Assembly: GCA_018266215.1 (NCBI GenBank) | Contig: JAFEAV010000008.1 | Location: 1 to 64,000, forward strand | Length of the DNA: 64,000 nt | Origin: Cyanobacteria bacterium SZAS LIN-3 | GTDB taxonomy: Bacteria > Cyanobacteriota > Vampirovibrionia > Obscuribacterales > Obscuribacteraceae | Reading direction: 5' to 3' | Part shown: in pieces, positions 42,346 through 50,648 of the stretch | How the letters are laid out: each line of letters opens with the position of its first letter | Numbering within the stretch: position 1 is the first letter of the stretch | Notes under the pieces: model-generated | Seen by the model: the letters and a program-made list of their open reading frames with translations, nothing else | Told to the model about the DNA's origin: nothing | Database searches by the model: none | Translations under genes and position numbers: made by a program

Positions 42346-43635
42346 ATGGATAAGCGCTTCTGGATACCCTTTCTTGGCGTATACGCCCTCTTTTTGCTGG
42401 CGATTTTTGTTGGCTCCGTCAGTCAGCTGGCGGCAATGGCTGAGCGTCACCAACTGCTTGTCTCTTCTGCCAATGGCGTCATTTCATTCAGTGATTTTAT
42501 TCGTTACTATGCCTGCGGCAAAATTGCATTGTCCTCTGACGCGCACAGCTGCTACGACCCTGTTGTTCAGTTGAAATGGTTCAACAAGATCATTTTTGAA
42601 AGCGCCGGCTTGCTTGTAAGTCGCCCGCTGATCACGCATTACACGCCGATCGTTTATCCCCTGGCGATTCCGTTAGCCCTGGTATCGCTTTCACAGGCCT
42701 TTTCCCTGTGGGTGCTGGCTGGTTTTGCTGCGGTAGCCGCCGGATTTTCCCTGGCCCTGAATACCGCGAAGAAACAGCCTCTCTGGCTGTCTTTGCTGAT
42801 TGTGCTTGGTGTAGCCGCTGCTTTTCCGACAATAATTAGTCTGCGTATGGGCCAACCATCCTGGTTCATTCTGGCTCTGGAGTGCGTTTATCTGTGGGCT
42901 TTTGTGCAGAAGAAGCAGGTTGTCTCCGGTGCCTGTGTCGCCCTGCTGTGTTTTAAGCCTCACTATGGCTTGTATTTTCTTCTGCCTCTGACAATCAAAA
43001 GACGATATCTGGCAGTTGGCTCATTTGTGGTCGCTCTCGGCCTCCTTCTGGCAGCAGCCGGCCTTATTATCGGCTTTGAGAATTTAGTCAATTACCCGCA
43101 ATTCGTAGTCAATACCGAAAGCAATCTCGGCCTTCTAAACTACGGCGGCGATAAGATGGTTTCTCTGCGCTTCCTCGCCTCCAGGTTTTTGACCGAAGCC
43201 GCCTCAGTAAAAGTCGGTCTGGTAGTCGGGTTTGTCGGTCTTTTCAGTGCCGGTGCTCTCTGGTGGCGGTATCGCAATACGGCCGTGGATGAGCGCTGGC
43301 TGATTGGCTGTACCGTACTTATCTGCCTGCTGACGAGCCCACATACGTACGTTTATGATTTGACCATGCTTGGTGTGCTGGCGGTGCTACTGGGCGAAAA
43401 CTCTAACTGGAGAAGCCTTGCTGGAGCCGGCTACTACAATATTTTTCAGGTTTTGCTGGTGCTTTATCCGATCGTTACCTGGTTTGGCATAATGCTGCCA
43501 TCGGGCAATTCAGTTTTCCCTTTCATTGCAGTGGGGTACAACGCTCTCTTGCTTGTTTTCGCTCTGCTTGCAATCAACGCGTGTGCCCGGAGTCGCCTGG
43601 CAGAACCTGCGTTGACGCTGGAAAGGGTCGTCTAG
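42346..43635 (+). CDS. GT87/DUF2029-like membrane glycosyltransferase
   Basis: 429 residues from the ATG at 42346, with GAGG just upstream; the frame is open to a TTG at 42331. About ten to eleven TM segments are visible. The first extracytoplasmic loop holds SDFIRYYACGKIALSS...CYDP, the D-F-x-x-Y-Y-x-x-G-x-x-A-L pattern of the GT87 (DUF2029) family, whose loop Asp acts in glycosyl transfer from polyprenyl-phosphate sugars (known for the mycobacterial mannosyltransferases). A further conserved-looking segment is RMGQPSWFI. It probably adds a sugar to an envelope glycolipid or glycoprotein; donor and acceptor are unknown. Confidence 0.75.
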   Translation: MDKRFWIPFLGVYALFLLAIFVGSVSQLAAMAERHQLLVSSANGVISFSDFIRYYACGKIALSSDAHSCYDPVVQLKWFNKIIFESAGLLVSRPLITHYTPIVYPLAIPLALVSLSQAFSLWVLAGFAAVAAGFSLALNTAKKQPLWLSLLIVLGVAAAFPTIISLRMGQPSWFILALECVYLWAFVQKKQVVSGACVALLCFKPHYGLYFLLPLTIKRRYLAVGSFVVALGLLLAAAGLIIGFENLVNYPQFVVNTESNLGLLNYGGDKMVSLRFLASRFLTEAASVKVGLVVGFVGLFSAGALWWRYRNTAVDERWLIGCTVLICLLTSPHTYVYDLTMLGVLAVLLGENSNWRSLAGAGYYNIFQVLLVLYPIVTWFGIMLPSGNSVFPFIAVGYNALLLVFALLAINACARSRLAEPALTLERVV

Positions 43636-43745
43636 CGGGCCTGCTGGATCATATAAATTTGGCTGCAGGATAATACACAGTTCCGGTGGTAAGACAATAA
43701 CGTAGGCGTACCTCCGCTAGATTCAGGCCTGGGTTGAACCACTAA

Positions 43746-45965
43746 ATGCCCGCATCCAAACCAGATGGCGATTCCGGCAGCGAAAAGGTTTGTCGCACCT
43801 GCGGCAAACGTAAGGCTGACGCTGCGAGGCCGGGTTCACTGACGGGCTATCTGTTTCAGAGCTTTAATTGTCAGTGTGATATCAAAAGTCCGCGCCGGGT
43901 TGAAAGCGCAGGCAAGGATAGCCGTGATTTTTGTCCTAAATGCGGATTGATGAAGGTTGGTGCCAAAAATCGGGGCTCACTGACCGAATTTTTGTTTCAG
44001 GATATTCGCTGCAAGTGCGATGCCGTAGATGATCCTTCCGAGAGCAGCATGTCGCTGCGATTCAGATCGCTTAAGGAGCAGGCGGACAACGACGATCGTT
44101 CGCCGAGTGTTTTTGACATGGGCGCTACTGTTGCGGGCAACCCGGCTAATGCCGTGGGTTTGAAGAAGGGTGCGATCATTGGCGGTAACTATCGTATCGT
44201 TGATTTGATCGGCCGTGGTGGCATGGGTGAAGTTTATCGGGCGCGGCATGAGGCTTTAAATAAAAGCTGTGCTCTCAAGGTTATCCCTCCCTATCAGGTT
44301 TCTGAGGAGGCGTGGCAGCGCTTTAAGCAAGAAGCCAGGGTTATTTCGCGCTTAAACCATAAGAATATCGTGCAGGTTTCCGACCTTGGCATTCACGCCG
44401 ATTGTTTGCCTTACTATGCAATGGAATTTGTTAAAGGCTCGAGTCTGGCCGGTATCCTGGCTGATCAAAAGTATTTGGGGTTACAACGCACTCTGGATAT
44501 CTTTATCCAGCTTTGCGATGGACTGGAGTATGCGCACAAAAGTGGTGTTATTCACAGGGATTTGAAGCCGGCCAACATCATGTTGGCTGATGGTGAGAAA
44601 GACAAACCGATTGTGAAAATACTCGATTTTGGTCTGGCCAAGCTTGCACATTGGGACCGAAATAAACAGAGTCTGACAATGGTTGGTGATATTTTTGGCA
44701 GTCCGTTTTATATGAGTCCGGAGCAGTGCGCCGGTGAAGCGGTGGATCAGAGGTCTGATATTTATTCTGTTGGTTGTACGCTATTTGAGTGTCTCGCCGG
44801 GCGTCCTCCATTTATTGGGAACCTGTCTGCATCGATTATCTATGCTCAGCAAGAATCGCCCCCACCGACGGTGGCAGATATTCGCGGGGAAGGAATTGTC
44901 CCCGAGTCTATGGAGATAATAGTTGCCAAACTGCTGCGTAAAGACCCTGCCGAAAGGTATCAATCGATGGGTGAATTGCGCCTTGATCTGGAAAAGGTGC
45001 AACGCGGCGAGACCGTCAGACCATACTATCTGGGTCGATCTGGTGCGGCCGATCGGGTGCGAAAGGAAAAGCCCGATGATACCGCAGGAAGTGTCGGCCT
45101 CGCGGGACAGAAAAATCTGGTCATTGGAATTTTAGCTTGTGCTCTGTTGGCAGCTGGAGTGGCCTGCTATTTTCTGACACCCAGGCCGGTGCCCGTCTTG
45201 CGCGCGCCTGCCAGGGATAAAGAAGTGGCCGCTATTCATTCGGCTCCCCCGTCTGCTCCTCAGTCTCCTCCTACTGCCGCGGAGAGCAAGGTGACTGTCG
45301 GCGCTGAGGCGCCGAATACAACGACAACCACGCCGCAAAAGATGCTCGATGCCTGGGTTGTCGAGCTTTCGTCGGATCAGGGCGGGCACTACCGTGCCGT
45401 GATAGCCAGCGACAAAGCCAATTATTCAAACGACAGTGCGACCTATACGATTGGCAGTCCTGATTATGATCGGATGGTTGTTGTGAGCGACCCGTACAAA
45501 TCCTATGTTGTTCTCAGCTTGAAACAGTGGTTCAGCGATAATTTCGCCCGCAGTCCCATTGTCATAGATAAGTTTGCGCCGGTCAGCCCCATGGAAGTTT
45601 CGGGACTGCCCTGCAATCGCTACGAAGTCGCCGGACACATGGGCCCGGATCCCAGGGTGAAGATGAAGGGGCAGTTCTGGACGACCGATGCAGTTTCAAA
45701 GGACCCTGAACTGATACGGGCTTCTTGTCTGTGGTCCGGCAGCCCGATGGATCACGGCTTGCCTGTTCGCTATACGTACACCCTGTACACCGAATCGCAT
45801 GGCAAAGAAAAAATACTGGACAAGCATAATCGCTGTTTTATCACTTCGGCGAAGAAGGTCACAGTGTCTGCTGCAATCTTTGATGTGCCGCCCAGTGGAT
45901 ACAAAAAAATGAAGAGCCATCTCGACCTCTACACCCAGGACTTTGCCGACACCATCGGTAATTAG
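43746..45965 (+). CDS. Membrane Ser/Thr kinase with two tandem Cys modules
   Basis: 739 residues. Two copies of a roughly 30-residue Cys module open the protein: CxxC, a GSLTxxLFQ stretch, then CxC-Asp. Copy one has C16, C19, C42 and C44; copy two has C63, C66, C89 and C91. Each could bind one zinc. The Hanks-type kinase follows at about 147-420: GRGGMGEVY loop, Lys178, HRD with Asp272, DFG with Asp294, SPEQ. One TM segment (about 457-477), a Pro/Ala/Thr linker and an ectodomain of about 210 residues with no known fold complete it. The Cys modules sit on the cytoplasmic side with the kinase. A hairpin terminator follows. Confidence 0.9.
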   Translation: MPASKPDGDSGSEKVCRTCGKRKADAARPGSLTGYLFQSFNCQCDIKSPRRVESAGKDSRDFCPKCGLMKVGAKNRGSLTEFLFQDIRCKCDAVDDPSESSMSLRFRSLKEQADNDDRSPSVFDMGATVAGNPANAVGLKKGAIIGGNYRIVDLIGRGGMGEVYRARHEALNKSCALKVIPPYQVSEEAWQRFKQEARVISRLNHKNIVQVSDLGIHADCLPYYAMEFVKGSSLAGILADQKYLGLQRTLDIFIQLCDGLEYAHKSGVIHRDLKPANIMLADGEKDKPIVKILDFGLAKLAHWDRNKQSLTMVGDIFGSPFYMSPEQCAGEAVDQRSDIYSVGCTLFECLAGRPPFIGNLSASIIYAQQESPPPTVADIRGEGIVPESMEIIVAKLLRKDPAERYQSMGELRLDLEKVQRGETVRPYYLGRSGAADRVRKEKPDDTAGSVGLAGQKNLVIGILACALLAAGVACYFLTPRPVPVLRAPARDKEVAAIHSAPPSAPQSPPTAAESKVTVGAEAPNTTTTTPQKMLDAWVVELSSDQGGHYRAVIASDKANYSNDSATYTIGSPDYDRMVVVSDPYKSYVVLSLKQWFSDNFARSPIVIDKFAPVSPMEVSGLPCNRYEVAGHMGPDPRVKMKGQFWTTDAVSKDPELIRASCLWSGSPMDHGLPVRYTYTLYTESHGKEKILDKHNRCFITSAKKVTVSAAIFDVPPSGYKKMKSHLDLYTQDFADTIGN

Positions 45966-45981
45966 AAAACAGAAAAAAGAA

Positions 45982-46020
45982 ACAAGGAAAAGGTTGCCCG
46001 AAAACCTTTCCCTTGTTCTT
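45982..46020 (+). terminator. Terminator after kinase gene
   Basis: Arms 45982-45995 and 46003-46016 pair over 14 positions with one A-C mismatch, around a seven-base loop. The hairpin is followed by the pyrimidine-rich run TCTTCTCTTCTC and starts 17 bases after the kinase stop codon. Confidence 0.6.
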
Positions 46021-46097
46021 CTCTTCTCTTCACTCTGGCCTTGGCAGCAGGCTGTTGTGGTGTGTGTTGGGGAGAAAACCTGTGTAGTTATGAGTCT

Positions 46098-46538
46098 CTA
46101 TGAAGCCGCGAGTAAGGCATCACCAACGATGTCATCCTCAAAGCTTTCGGTTTCATCGACAAGTGATGCACTCTGTCCTTTCGGCTTTTGCGGGAGTGAA
46201 AGCTGATTAGCTTCCACAACTGGTGTAATGCGGTTGTTGCCGTGTTTATCGGTCCAATGATCCATCACCAGTCGCCCGGAGACAGTCACCTGATTACCTT
46301 TTTTGAGATATTTCGCGGCAAGCTCGGCCAGCTTGCCCCATGTCTCCACCCTGTAAAAATCGGCAGTATTGCTTTTGCCGTTAATTCCCTGGGACTCGCT
46401 TTGTGCACCGGATTGTTGCTTATGGTTGACACCGTTAACAGCAATTACCAGCGTCGTTTTATTTCTTCCGCTACTGAATTGAATTGGTTCCGGGGCTTTT
46501 ACCAGATTGCCCACTAGAGATACGTTGGCAAGACTCAT
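46098..46538 (-). CDS. ssb: Single-stranded DNA-binding protein
   Basis: 146 residues from the ATG at 46538, chosen because GGAGG lies eight bases upstream; another in-frame ATG lies 13 codons earlier. The OB fold is recognisable: SLANVSLVGNLVKAPE at the start, FYRVETWGKLAELAAKYLKKGNQVTVSGRLV in the middle (split by the W-G-K-x-A-E motif) and DKHGNNRITPVVEANQLSL at its end. SSB coats single-stranded DNA in replication and repair. The C-terminus is acidic (ESFEDDIVGD) but does not end in the usual D-D-D-I-P-F tip; it finishes with GDALLAAS. It may therefore be a secondary SSB rather than the replication one. Confidence 0.85.
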   Translation of the reverse strand: MSLANVSLVGNLVKAPEPIQFSSGRNKTTLVIAVNGVNHKQQSGAQSESQGINGKSNTADFYRVETWGKLAELAAKYLKKGNQVTVSGRLVMDHWTDKHGNNRITPVVEANQLSLPQKPKGQSASLVDETESFEDDIVGDALLAAS

Positions 46539-46844
46539 ATCGTCAACCTCCAAATTTACCGTCAGGTTTTGGGACATTTGCGTTGCCTGGGGGAGAACTT
46601 CAAAATAGTAGCAACCATACAGACGTATGTCAACATACTTTTGTCAGGCTTTTTCTTAAATCGTGCGAAATGCCTGAGATCTGCCACTGGTAAGACTTTC
46701 GCCATTTTTAGATGTCAGTAGAATAAGTCTCTTTGAATCCCTTTTTGAATATTGATCTCAATCTTGATTGATTATTGGTCAGTGCGGCATGACAAAGCTC
46801 TTTATGCCGGGCACATAGTTTTTAGCTTAGTAGGAGACCCTTTT

Positions 46845-48098
46845 TTGACGAGCGCAGTAGATCCCTGGTTCAAACGCTATAGATGGTTGCAAATGCTCGG
46901 TACCGGGGGCATGGGCGTCATTTATCTGGCGGAAGATTCGGCTACGGGCAATTCGCCCTGCGTAGTCAAACAGCTCAACAGCAAATACAGCGATCCCGAG
47001 GAAATGGCCGAGGCCGTCCGTTTATTCAAGCGTGAGGCCCATCTGCTCAGCACCCTCAATCACCCCGGGGTGGTGCGCTTTTTTGACCATTATTCGACCG
47101 AGGACGGCAAATATTACCTGGTCATGGACTATGTTCGCGGCAGTTCCCTGGAGTCTGTAATCAATGACTTCGGGCCGTTCGACGAGGACGATGCCGTGAA
47201 GGTCGGCATTCAGATTTGCGAAGTGCTCGAATACTTGCACGAACAGGATCCGCCGATAATTTATCGTGACCTGAAGCCCAGTAATTTGATGCTCACGCCC
47301 GAGGGGCAGATCGTTTTCATTGATTTCGGCATCGCTCGTACTTTTATGCCGAAGGAGTCGGCCACCCGCGTTGTTACCGCCGGTTATTCGCCCCCCGAGC
47401 AGTATTTCGGCAAACCTGAGACCAGAAGCGACCTGTACGCCCTGGGCGCCACACTTGGTCATCTCATAACCGGGGCCAGGCCCAAGCCACTTACGGCCAC
47501 GATACCCAGTCAAAACAAACCGTCGGTCCTGCCCGCCATTGACGAGCTGGTGAAAAATTTGACCGCCCACGCGCCGGAGGACCGGCCGCCTACCGCCAGA
47601 CACGTACGCCACGCGCTCTATCGTATTTATCAGCAGTTGCATCCGGAGTTTGAAATTCCCGATGAGGTCTTCACCCAGCGCAGTAACACGACAAAAGAAG
47701 AGCAGTACATTTCGCAGAAGATTATGAAGTCCGGTATGGCTGCTGCTGCCAGCGCATTGAGACAGGAAGAGGAAAACGAAGAGAAGCGTCGCAAAGTCTC
47801 GCAGGAGGCGCCACCCAAGGCCAGCTTTGAGCGGCTGCGTGCCTATGGCACCAAGGATGGTGTGAACAGTTCGACTCGCAATCAAAAAGTGTCTTCCGGT
47901 GGCGAGCGTCAGAAGATGCAGACCGCCGCCGACAAACAAAAAATCACCGGCAGTTCCTATGAGCGCCAGCAGCGGTCCAGTCGAGAGACCATCACCGAGG
48001 CGGCCTCACAGATGCGATCGGTGCGTGATTTAAAACCGCAAAACAAACGCAATCCTATAGAAAAGCTATTCGACTGGCTCGGTCTTGGTCGCAAGTAA
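46845..48098 (+). CDS. Soluble Ser/Thr kinase, YRD type
   Basis: 417 residues from a TTG at 46845 with AGGAG eight bases upstream; the frame continues upstream to 46752, but that part lacks a site and does not look like kinase sequence. The kinase domain spans about 12-280: GTGGMGVIYLA loop, Lys42, Y-R-D with Asp142 in place of H-R-D, DFG with Asp160 and SPPEQYFGK. The YRD and SPPEQ variants mark a bacterial kinase subgroup different from the other kinases in this window. There is no TM; the last 130 residues are very charged (Lys, Arg, Glu, Gln, Ser) and probably disordered, ending in a basic hydrophobic patch (EKLFDWLGLGRK) that could touch the membrane. Confidence 0.85.
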   Translation: MTSAVDPWFKRYRWLQMLGTGGMGVIYLAEDSATGNSPCVVKQLNSKYSDPEEMAEAVRLFKREAHLLSTLNHPGVVRFFDHYSTEDGKYYLVMDYVRGSSLESVINDFGPFDEDDAVKVGIQICEVLEYLHEQDPPIIYRDLKPSNLMLTPEGQIVFIDFGIARTFMPKESATRVVTAGYSPPEQYFGKPETRSDLYALGATLGHLITGARPKPLTATIPSQNKPSVLPAIDELVKNLTAHAPEDRPPTARHVRHALYRIYQQLHPEFEIPDEVFTQRSNTTKEEQYISQKIMKSGMAAAASALRQEEENEEKRRKVSQEAPPKASFERLRAYGTKDGVNSSTRNQKVSSGGERQKMQTAADKQKITGSSYERQQRSSRETITEAASQMRSVRDLKPQNKRNPIEKLFDWLGLGRK

Positions 48099-48102
48099 AT
48101 TC

Positions 48103-48130
48103 TTGACAATCCCGGCTCTTTTGTTATCCT
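48103..48130 (+). promoter_or_regulatory. Sigma-70-type promoter
   Basis: TTGACA at 48103-48108 and TATCCT at 48125-48130 are separated by 16 bases and lie about 115 bases upstream of the small membrane-protein gene at 48244. It begins just after the stop of the kinase gene, so the downstream gene probably has its own transcript. Confidence 0.6.
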
Positions 48131-48243
48131 GAAAAGGACCACTTCCGGTCATCGGGAAACCCTTACTACCATTGCACCGTTTTTGACAGGCCCTTTAAAT
48201 GCTGGGCTTTTGGCTTGCACCGGAGGGCGGGGAGGATATTTAT

Positions 48244-48744
48244 ATGTCTGTTCCTTTTAATATTCCGCGCATTCCCATCAGTCCGCCAGTCCTTCGTAAG
48301 CTGCGACTGCTGTCTATAGCAGCCTGCGTAGCCACTCTCTTTCTCTGCAAGGTGCCCCACACGCCGGTCAGCCTTGCCTATGCCATGGCCGGCACCATGG
48401 TGCAACTGGCTACGGTCGATAAAGAGCTTTTTCTCTACGTCGACAGCGATCAAAAACGGGCCGGTAATTTATTCTGGAATGTCTGGCCACTCTCGCCGGA
48501 GAGGCGCGCTAGATTTGCAAGCGGCACGCAGCCCTTCGAAGTGTTATCCGCAGACACCGAGACCGGCATCGAGCGCTATTCATTTATTAGTTTGCAGAAG
48601 CTGAAAGGTTGGTTGTCGCCGGAACGAGCGGCCACGGGAATCGCAACAGGCAGCGGCCCGGTGGCAATCCAGGTCAATCCGCTTTCAGTCAGCAATAGTT
48701 CCGGCGGGCAACCGCCCGTGGTTACTTATCCAGCCCAGCGCTGA
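48244..48744 (+). CDS. Hypothetical membrane-anchored protein
   Basis: 166 residues from the ATG at 48244, which has GGAGG seven bases upstream. One hydrophobic segment (about residues 22-40) follows a Pro-rich N-terminus (VPFNIPRIPISPP). The remainder is polar, with a compact region around LATVDKELFLYVDSDQKRAGNLFWNV, and a Ser/Gly/Pro-rich tail. I recognise no domain. Its last 23 bases overlap the end of the convergent ddl gene, so the two transcripts are antisense to each other at their 3' ends. A good sigma-70 promoter precedes it. Confidence 0.65.
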   Translation: MSVPFNIPRIPISPPVLRKLRLLSIAACVATLFLCKVPHTPVSLAYAMAGTMVQLATVDKELFLYVDSDQKRAGNLFWNVWPLSPERRARFASGTQPFEVLSADTETGIERYSFISLQKLKGWLSPERAATGIATGSGPVAIQVNPLSVSNSSGGQPPVVTYPAQR

Positions 48745-49756
48745 AGAGAATCTTCTCTACCAGCTGATCGTAGCTGATACCTTCGACCTCGGCCATGGCC
48801 GGTAAGTCTGAGGTGTCGGTCATACCGGGCAGGGTGTTAACTTCCAAAATAAACAGGCCGCCATCGGCGTCGACCATCATGTCGACGCGGGAGTAGCCGC
48901 TGCAATTGAGGGCGCGGAAAGTTTTCTTGGCCAGCTCTTTTGCTTTGGCAGTTGTCTGCTCCGAAAGTTCGGCGGGCAGCACAAAGTCGGTCATGCCTTT
49001 GGTGTATTTGGCTTCGTAGTCATAGAAGCCTGCCTTGGACTTGGGTCGCAACTCCAGAATCGGCAGAGCTTTCAACTCGGTCTGGCTCGCCAGGGCGTGA
49101 TGCGCGGCGTGGCCGTTTTCCTTGCCGTTTTTGTGTACTGTCTCTTCCAGCACACCGACTGTGATTTCCTGACCTTTGATATATTTTTCGACGATGGCGC
49201 CGCCAAATTTTTCCACTGTTTCTTGTACCAGCGGTCCTATTTGCGCTGCGTCTTCCACTTTGTAGACACCAACGGATGAGCCTTCATTGAGCGGCTTGAT
49301 CATCACCGGCGGCGGTGGCAGGCTCTTGAGAAACTGATCCATATCGTTCAGTTCAAATTCGGTCAGTATATAGCTCTGGGGATAGGGCAGACCCTGTGCT
49401 GAGAGCACCCGCTTGGTTAGGGGCTTGTTCATGGCCAGGGCTGAGGACAGCACACCTGAGCCGGTGTAGGGCACTTTGAGCAGTTCGAGCAGGCCTTGCA
49501 CCGTACCGTCTTCGCCGTAGCGTCCGTGCAGGCTGAGGAAGGCCACTTCAATATGATTGGCCTTGAGGTCTTCAGCCAGATTTTCACCCACGTCAATCAG
49601 CTTGGCGTTCTTGTAACCCAGTCTCTGCAAGGCGTTGAAGCAGTTTTGCCCGGAGCGAAGCGAGACTTCTCGTTCGTTTGAAAGGCCACCGTAAAGGACT
49701 CCGATATTCGTTTCTTTGCCTAACTTTGGCGCTGTCTTCACTTCTTCACCCTCCAA
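48722..49756 (-). CDS. ddl: D-alanine--D-alanine ligase
   Basis: 344 residues. The ATP-grasp ligase makes D-Ala-D-Ala for the peptidoglycan stem peptide in the cytoplasm. Visible hallmarks are the N-terminal GVLYGGLSNEREVSLRSG, HGRYGEDGTVQGLLE, the ATP-binding PPPVMIKPLNEGSSVGV, YSRVDMMVD and the metal/substrate motif LEVNTLPGMTDTS. It has an extra acidic/Lys-rich start (about 14 residues) and an Asn/His-rich insertion around residues 208-225. The start overlaps the end of murB by 19 bases, so murC-murB-ddl form one tightly packed operon. There is nothing to suggest the D-Ala-D-lactate type; the specificity residues were not analysed. Confidence 0.95.
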   Translation of the reverse strand: MEGEEVKTAPKLGKETNIGVLYGGLSNEREVSLRSGQNCFNALQRLGYKNAKLIDVGENLAEDLKANHIEVAFLSLHGRYGEDGTVQGLLELLKVPYTGSGVLSSALAMNKPLTKRVLSAQGLPYPQSYILTEFELNDMDQFLKSLPPPPVMIKPLNEGSSVGVYKVEDAAQIGPLVQETVEKFGGAIVEKYIKGQEITVGVLEETVHKNGKENGHAAHHALASQTELKALPILELRPKSKAGFYDYEAKYTKGMTDFVLPAELSEQTTAKAKELAKKTFRALNCSGYSRVDMMVDADGGLFILEVNTLPGMTDTSDLPAMAEVEGISYDQLVEKILFSAGLDK

Positions 49757-50646
49757 ACACTCAGCTCCTCATCAGTAAAGGAGCCCATCGTTTTCCATTC
49801 CGGAATCAAATCTAGATCAAACTTATCATGCACTGATTCTTGCATACGGCGCATTAGAGTAGTTACCTCGTGAGAGGTCGCACCACCCAAATTGATCACA
49901 AAATTAGCATGGATGGCCGAAACCGCGGCCTGGCCTTCCTTCAGATTTTTAACACCGGCCTGGTCCAGCAGGAAGCCCGCGGCTTTGTCTGGCTGCGGGT
50001 TTTTGAAAGTGCTGCCGGCGTTGGGCCAGCCCATCGGCTGTGTTTTCCAGCGGTAGTCTTCGTTGTGCTTTGTGCGCTTTTCAATTTCTTCCGGCACGTC
50101 GGTCGGCATTTTAAACCGGGCGGAAAGCACTACGTGCCTGGAGGGATCAAGCAGACAGCGACGATATTGGAAGCCCAAGTCGCTGTTGGACATGACCGTC
50201 ACTTCGCCGGTATGGCTGTCCAGTACAGTGGCCGTTTCCAGAATGGCAGACATCTGACTGCCGTGTGCTCCGGCGTTCATGATGACGCCACCGCCAACAG
50301 TACCGGGGATGCCGACGGCAAATTCCAGTCCCGAAAGTCCAAGGGCCGCCGCCTGTCTGGCCAGATGCGGCAGACGGGCTCCGGCTTCGGCTTCCAGTAT
50401 GCCCGGCTCGGGCGTTTTGATGGCAATCAACTGCGTTGTGCGGATGACCGTGCCGGTCACGCCGGCGCTGGACACGAGCAAATTGGAGCCGCCGCCGATA
50501 ACGTACCAGGGCTGATCGTTGCGGCGCAGTTCATGCACCAGGGTGACCAGCTCGTCGACGTTCTGGGGGTGACACAATCTGTCCGCCTCGCCACCGATTT
50601 TGATGGTGGTGTAACGGGCAAGGGGAGCCCTGGTGGCTTCTTCCAT
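49738..50646 (-). CDS. murB: UDP-N-acetylenolpyruvoylglucosamine reductase
   Basis: 302 residues, the NADPH/FAD enzyme that makes UDP-N-acetylmuramate. The FAD-binding pattern is complete: TTIKIGGEADRL, the VIGGGSNLLVSS phosphate loop (about 49-60) and GIPGTVGGGVIMNAGAHG. Catalytic residues are visible: the Tyr-Arg pair at 161-162, Ser212 in AGSTFKNP and Glu283 in IPEWKTMG. The loop length and lack of the type I insertion point to the type II (short) form. The ATG starts right after the murC stop, and the 3' end overlaps ddl. Confidence 0.95.
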   Translation of the reverse strand: MEEATRAPLARYTTIKIGGEADRLCHPQNVDELVTLVHELRRNDQPWYVIGGGSNLLVSSAGVTGTVIRTTQLIAIKTPEPGILEAEAGARLPHLARQAAALGLSGLEFAVGIPGTVGGGVIMNAGAHGSQMSAILETATVLDSHTGEVTVMSNSDLGFQYRRCLLDPSRHVVLSARFKMPTDVPEEIEKRTKHNEDYRWKTQPMGWPNAGSTFKNPQPDKAAGFLLDQAGVKNLKEGQAAVSAIHANFVINLGGATSHEVTTLMRRMQESVHDKFDLDLIPEWKTMGSFTDEELSVWRVKK

Positions 50647-50648
50647 GA

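Noticed and set aside
47022-47939. 305-codon minus-strand frame opposite the YRD kinase
   Set aside because: It is opposite an intact kinase domain and lacks recognisable content.
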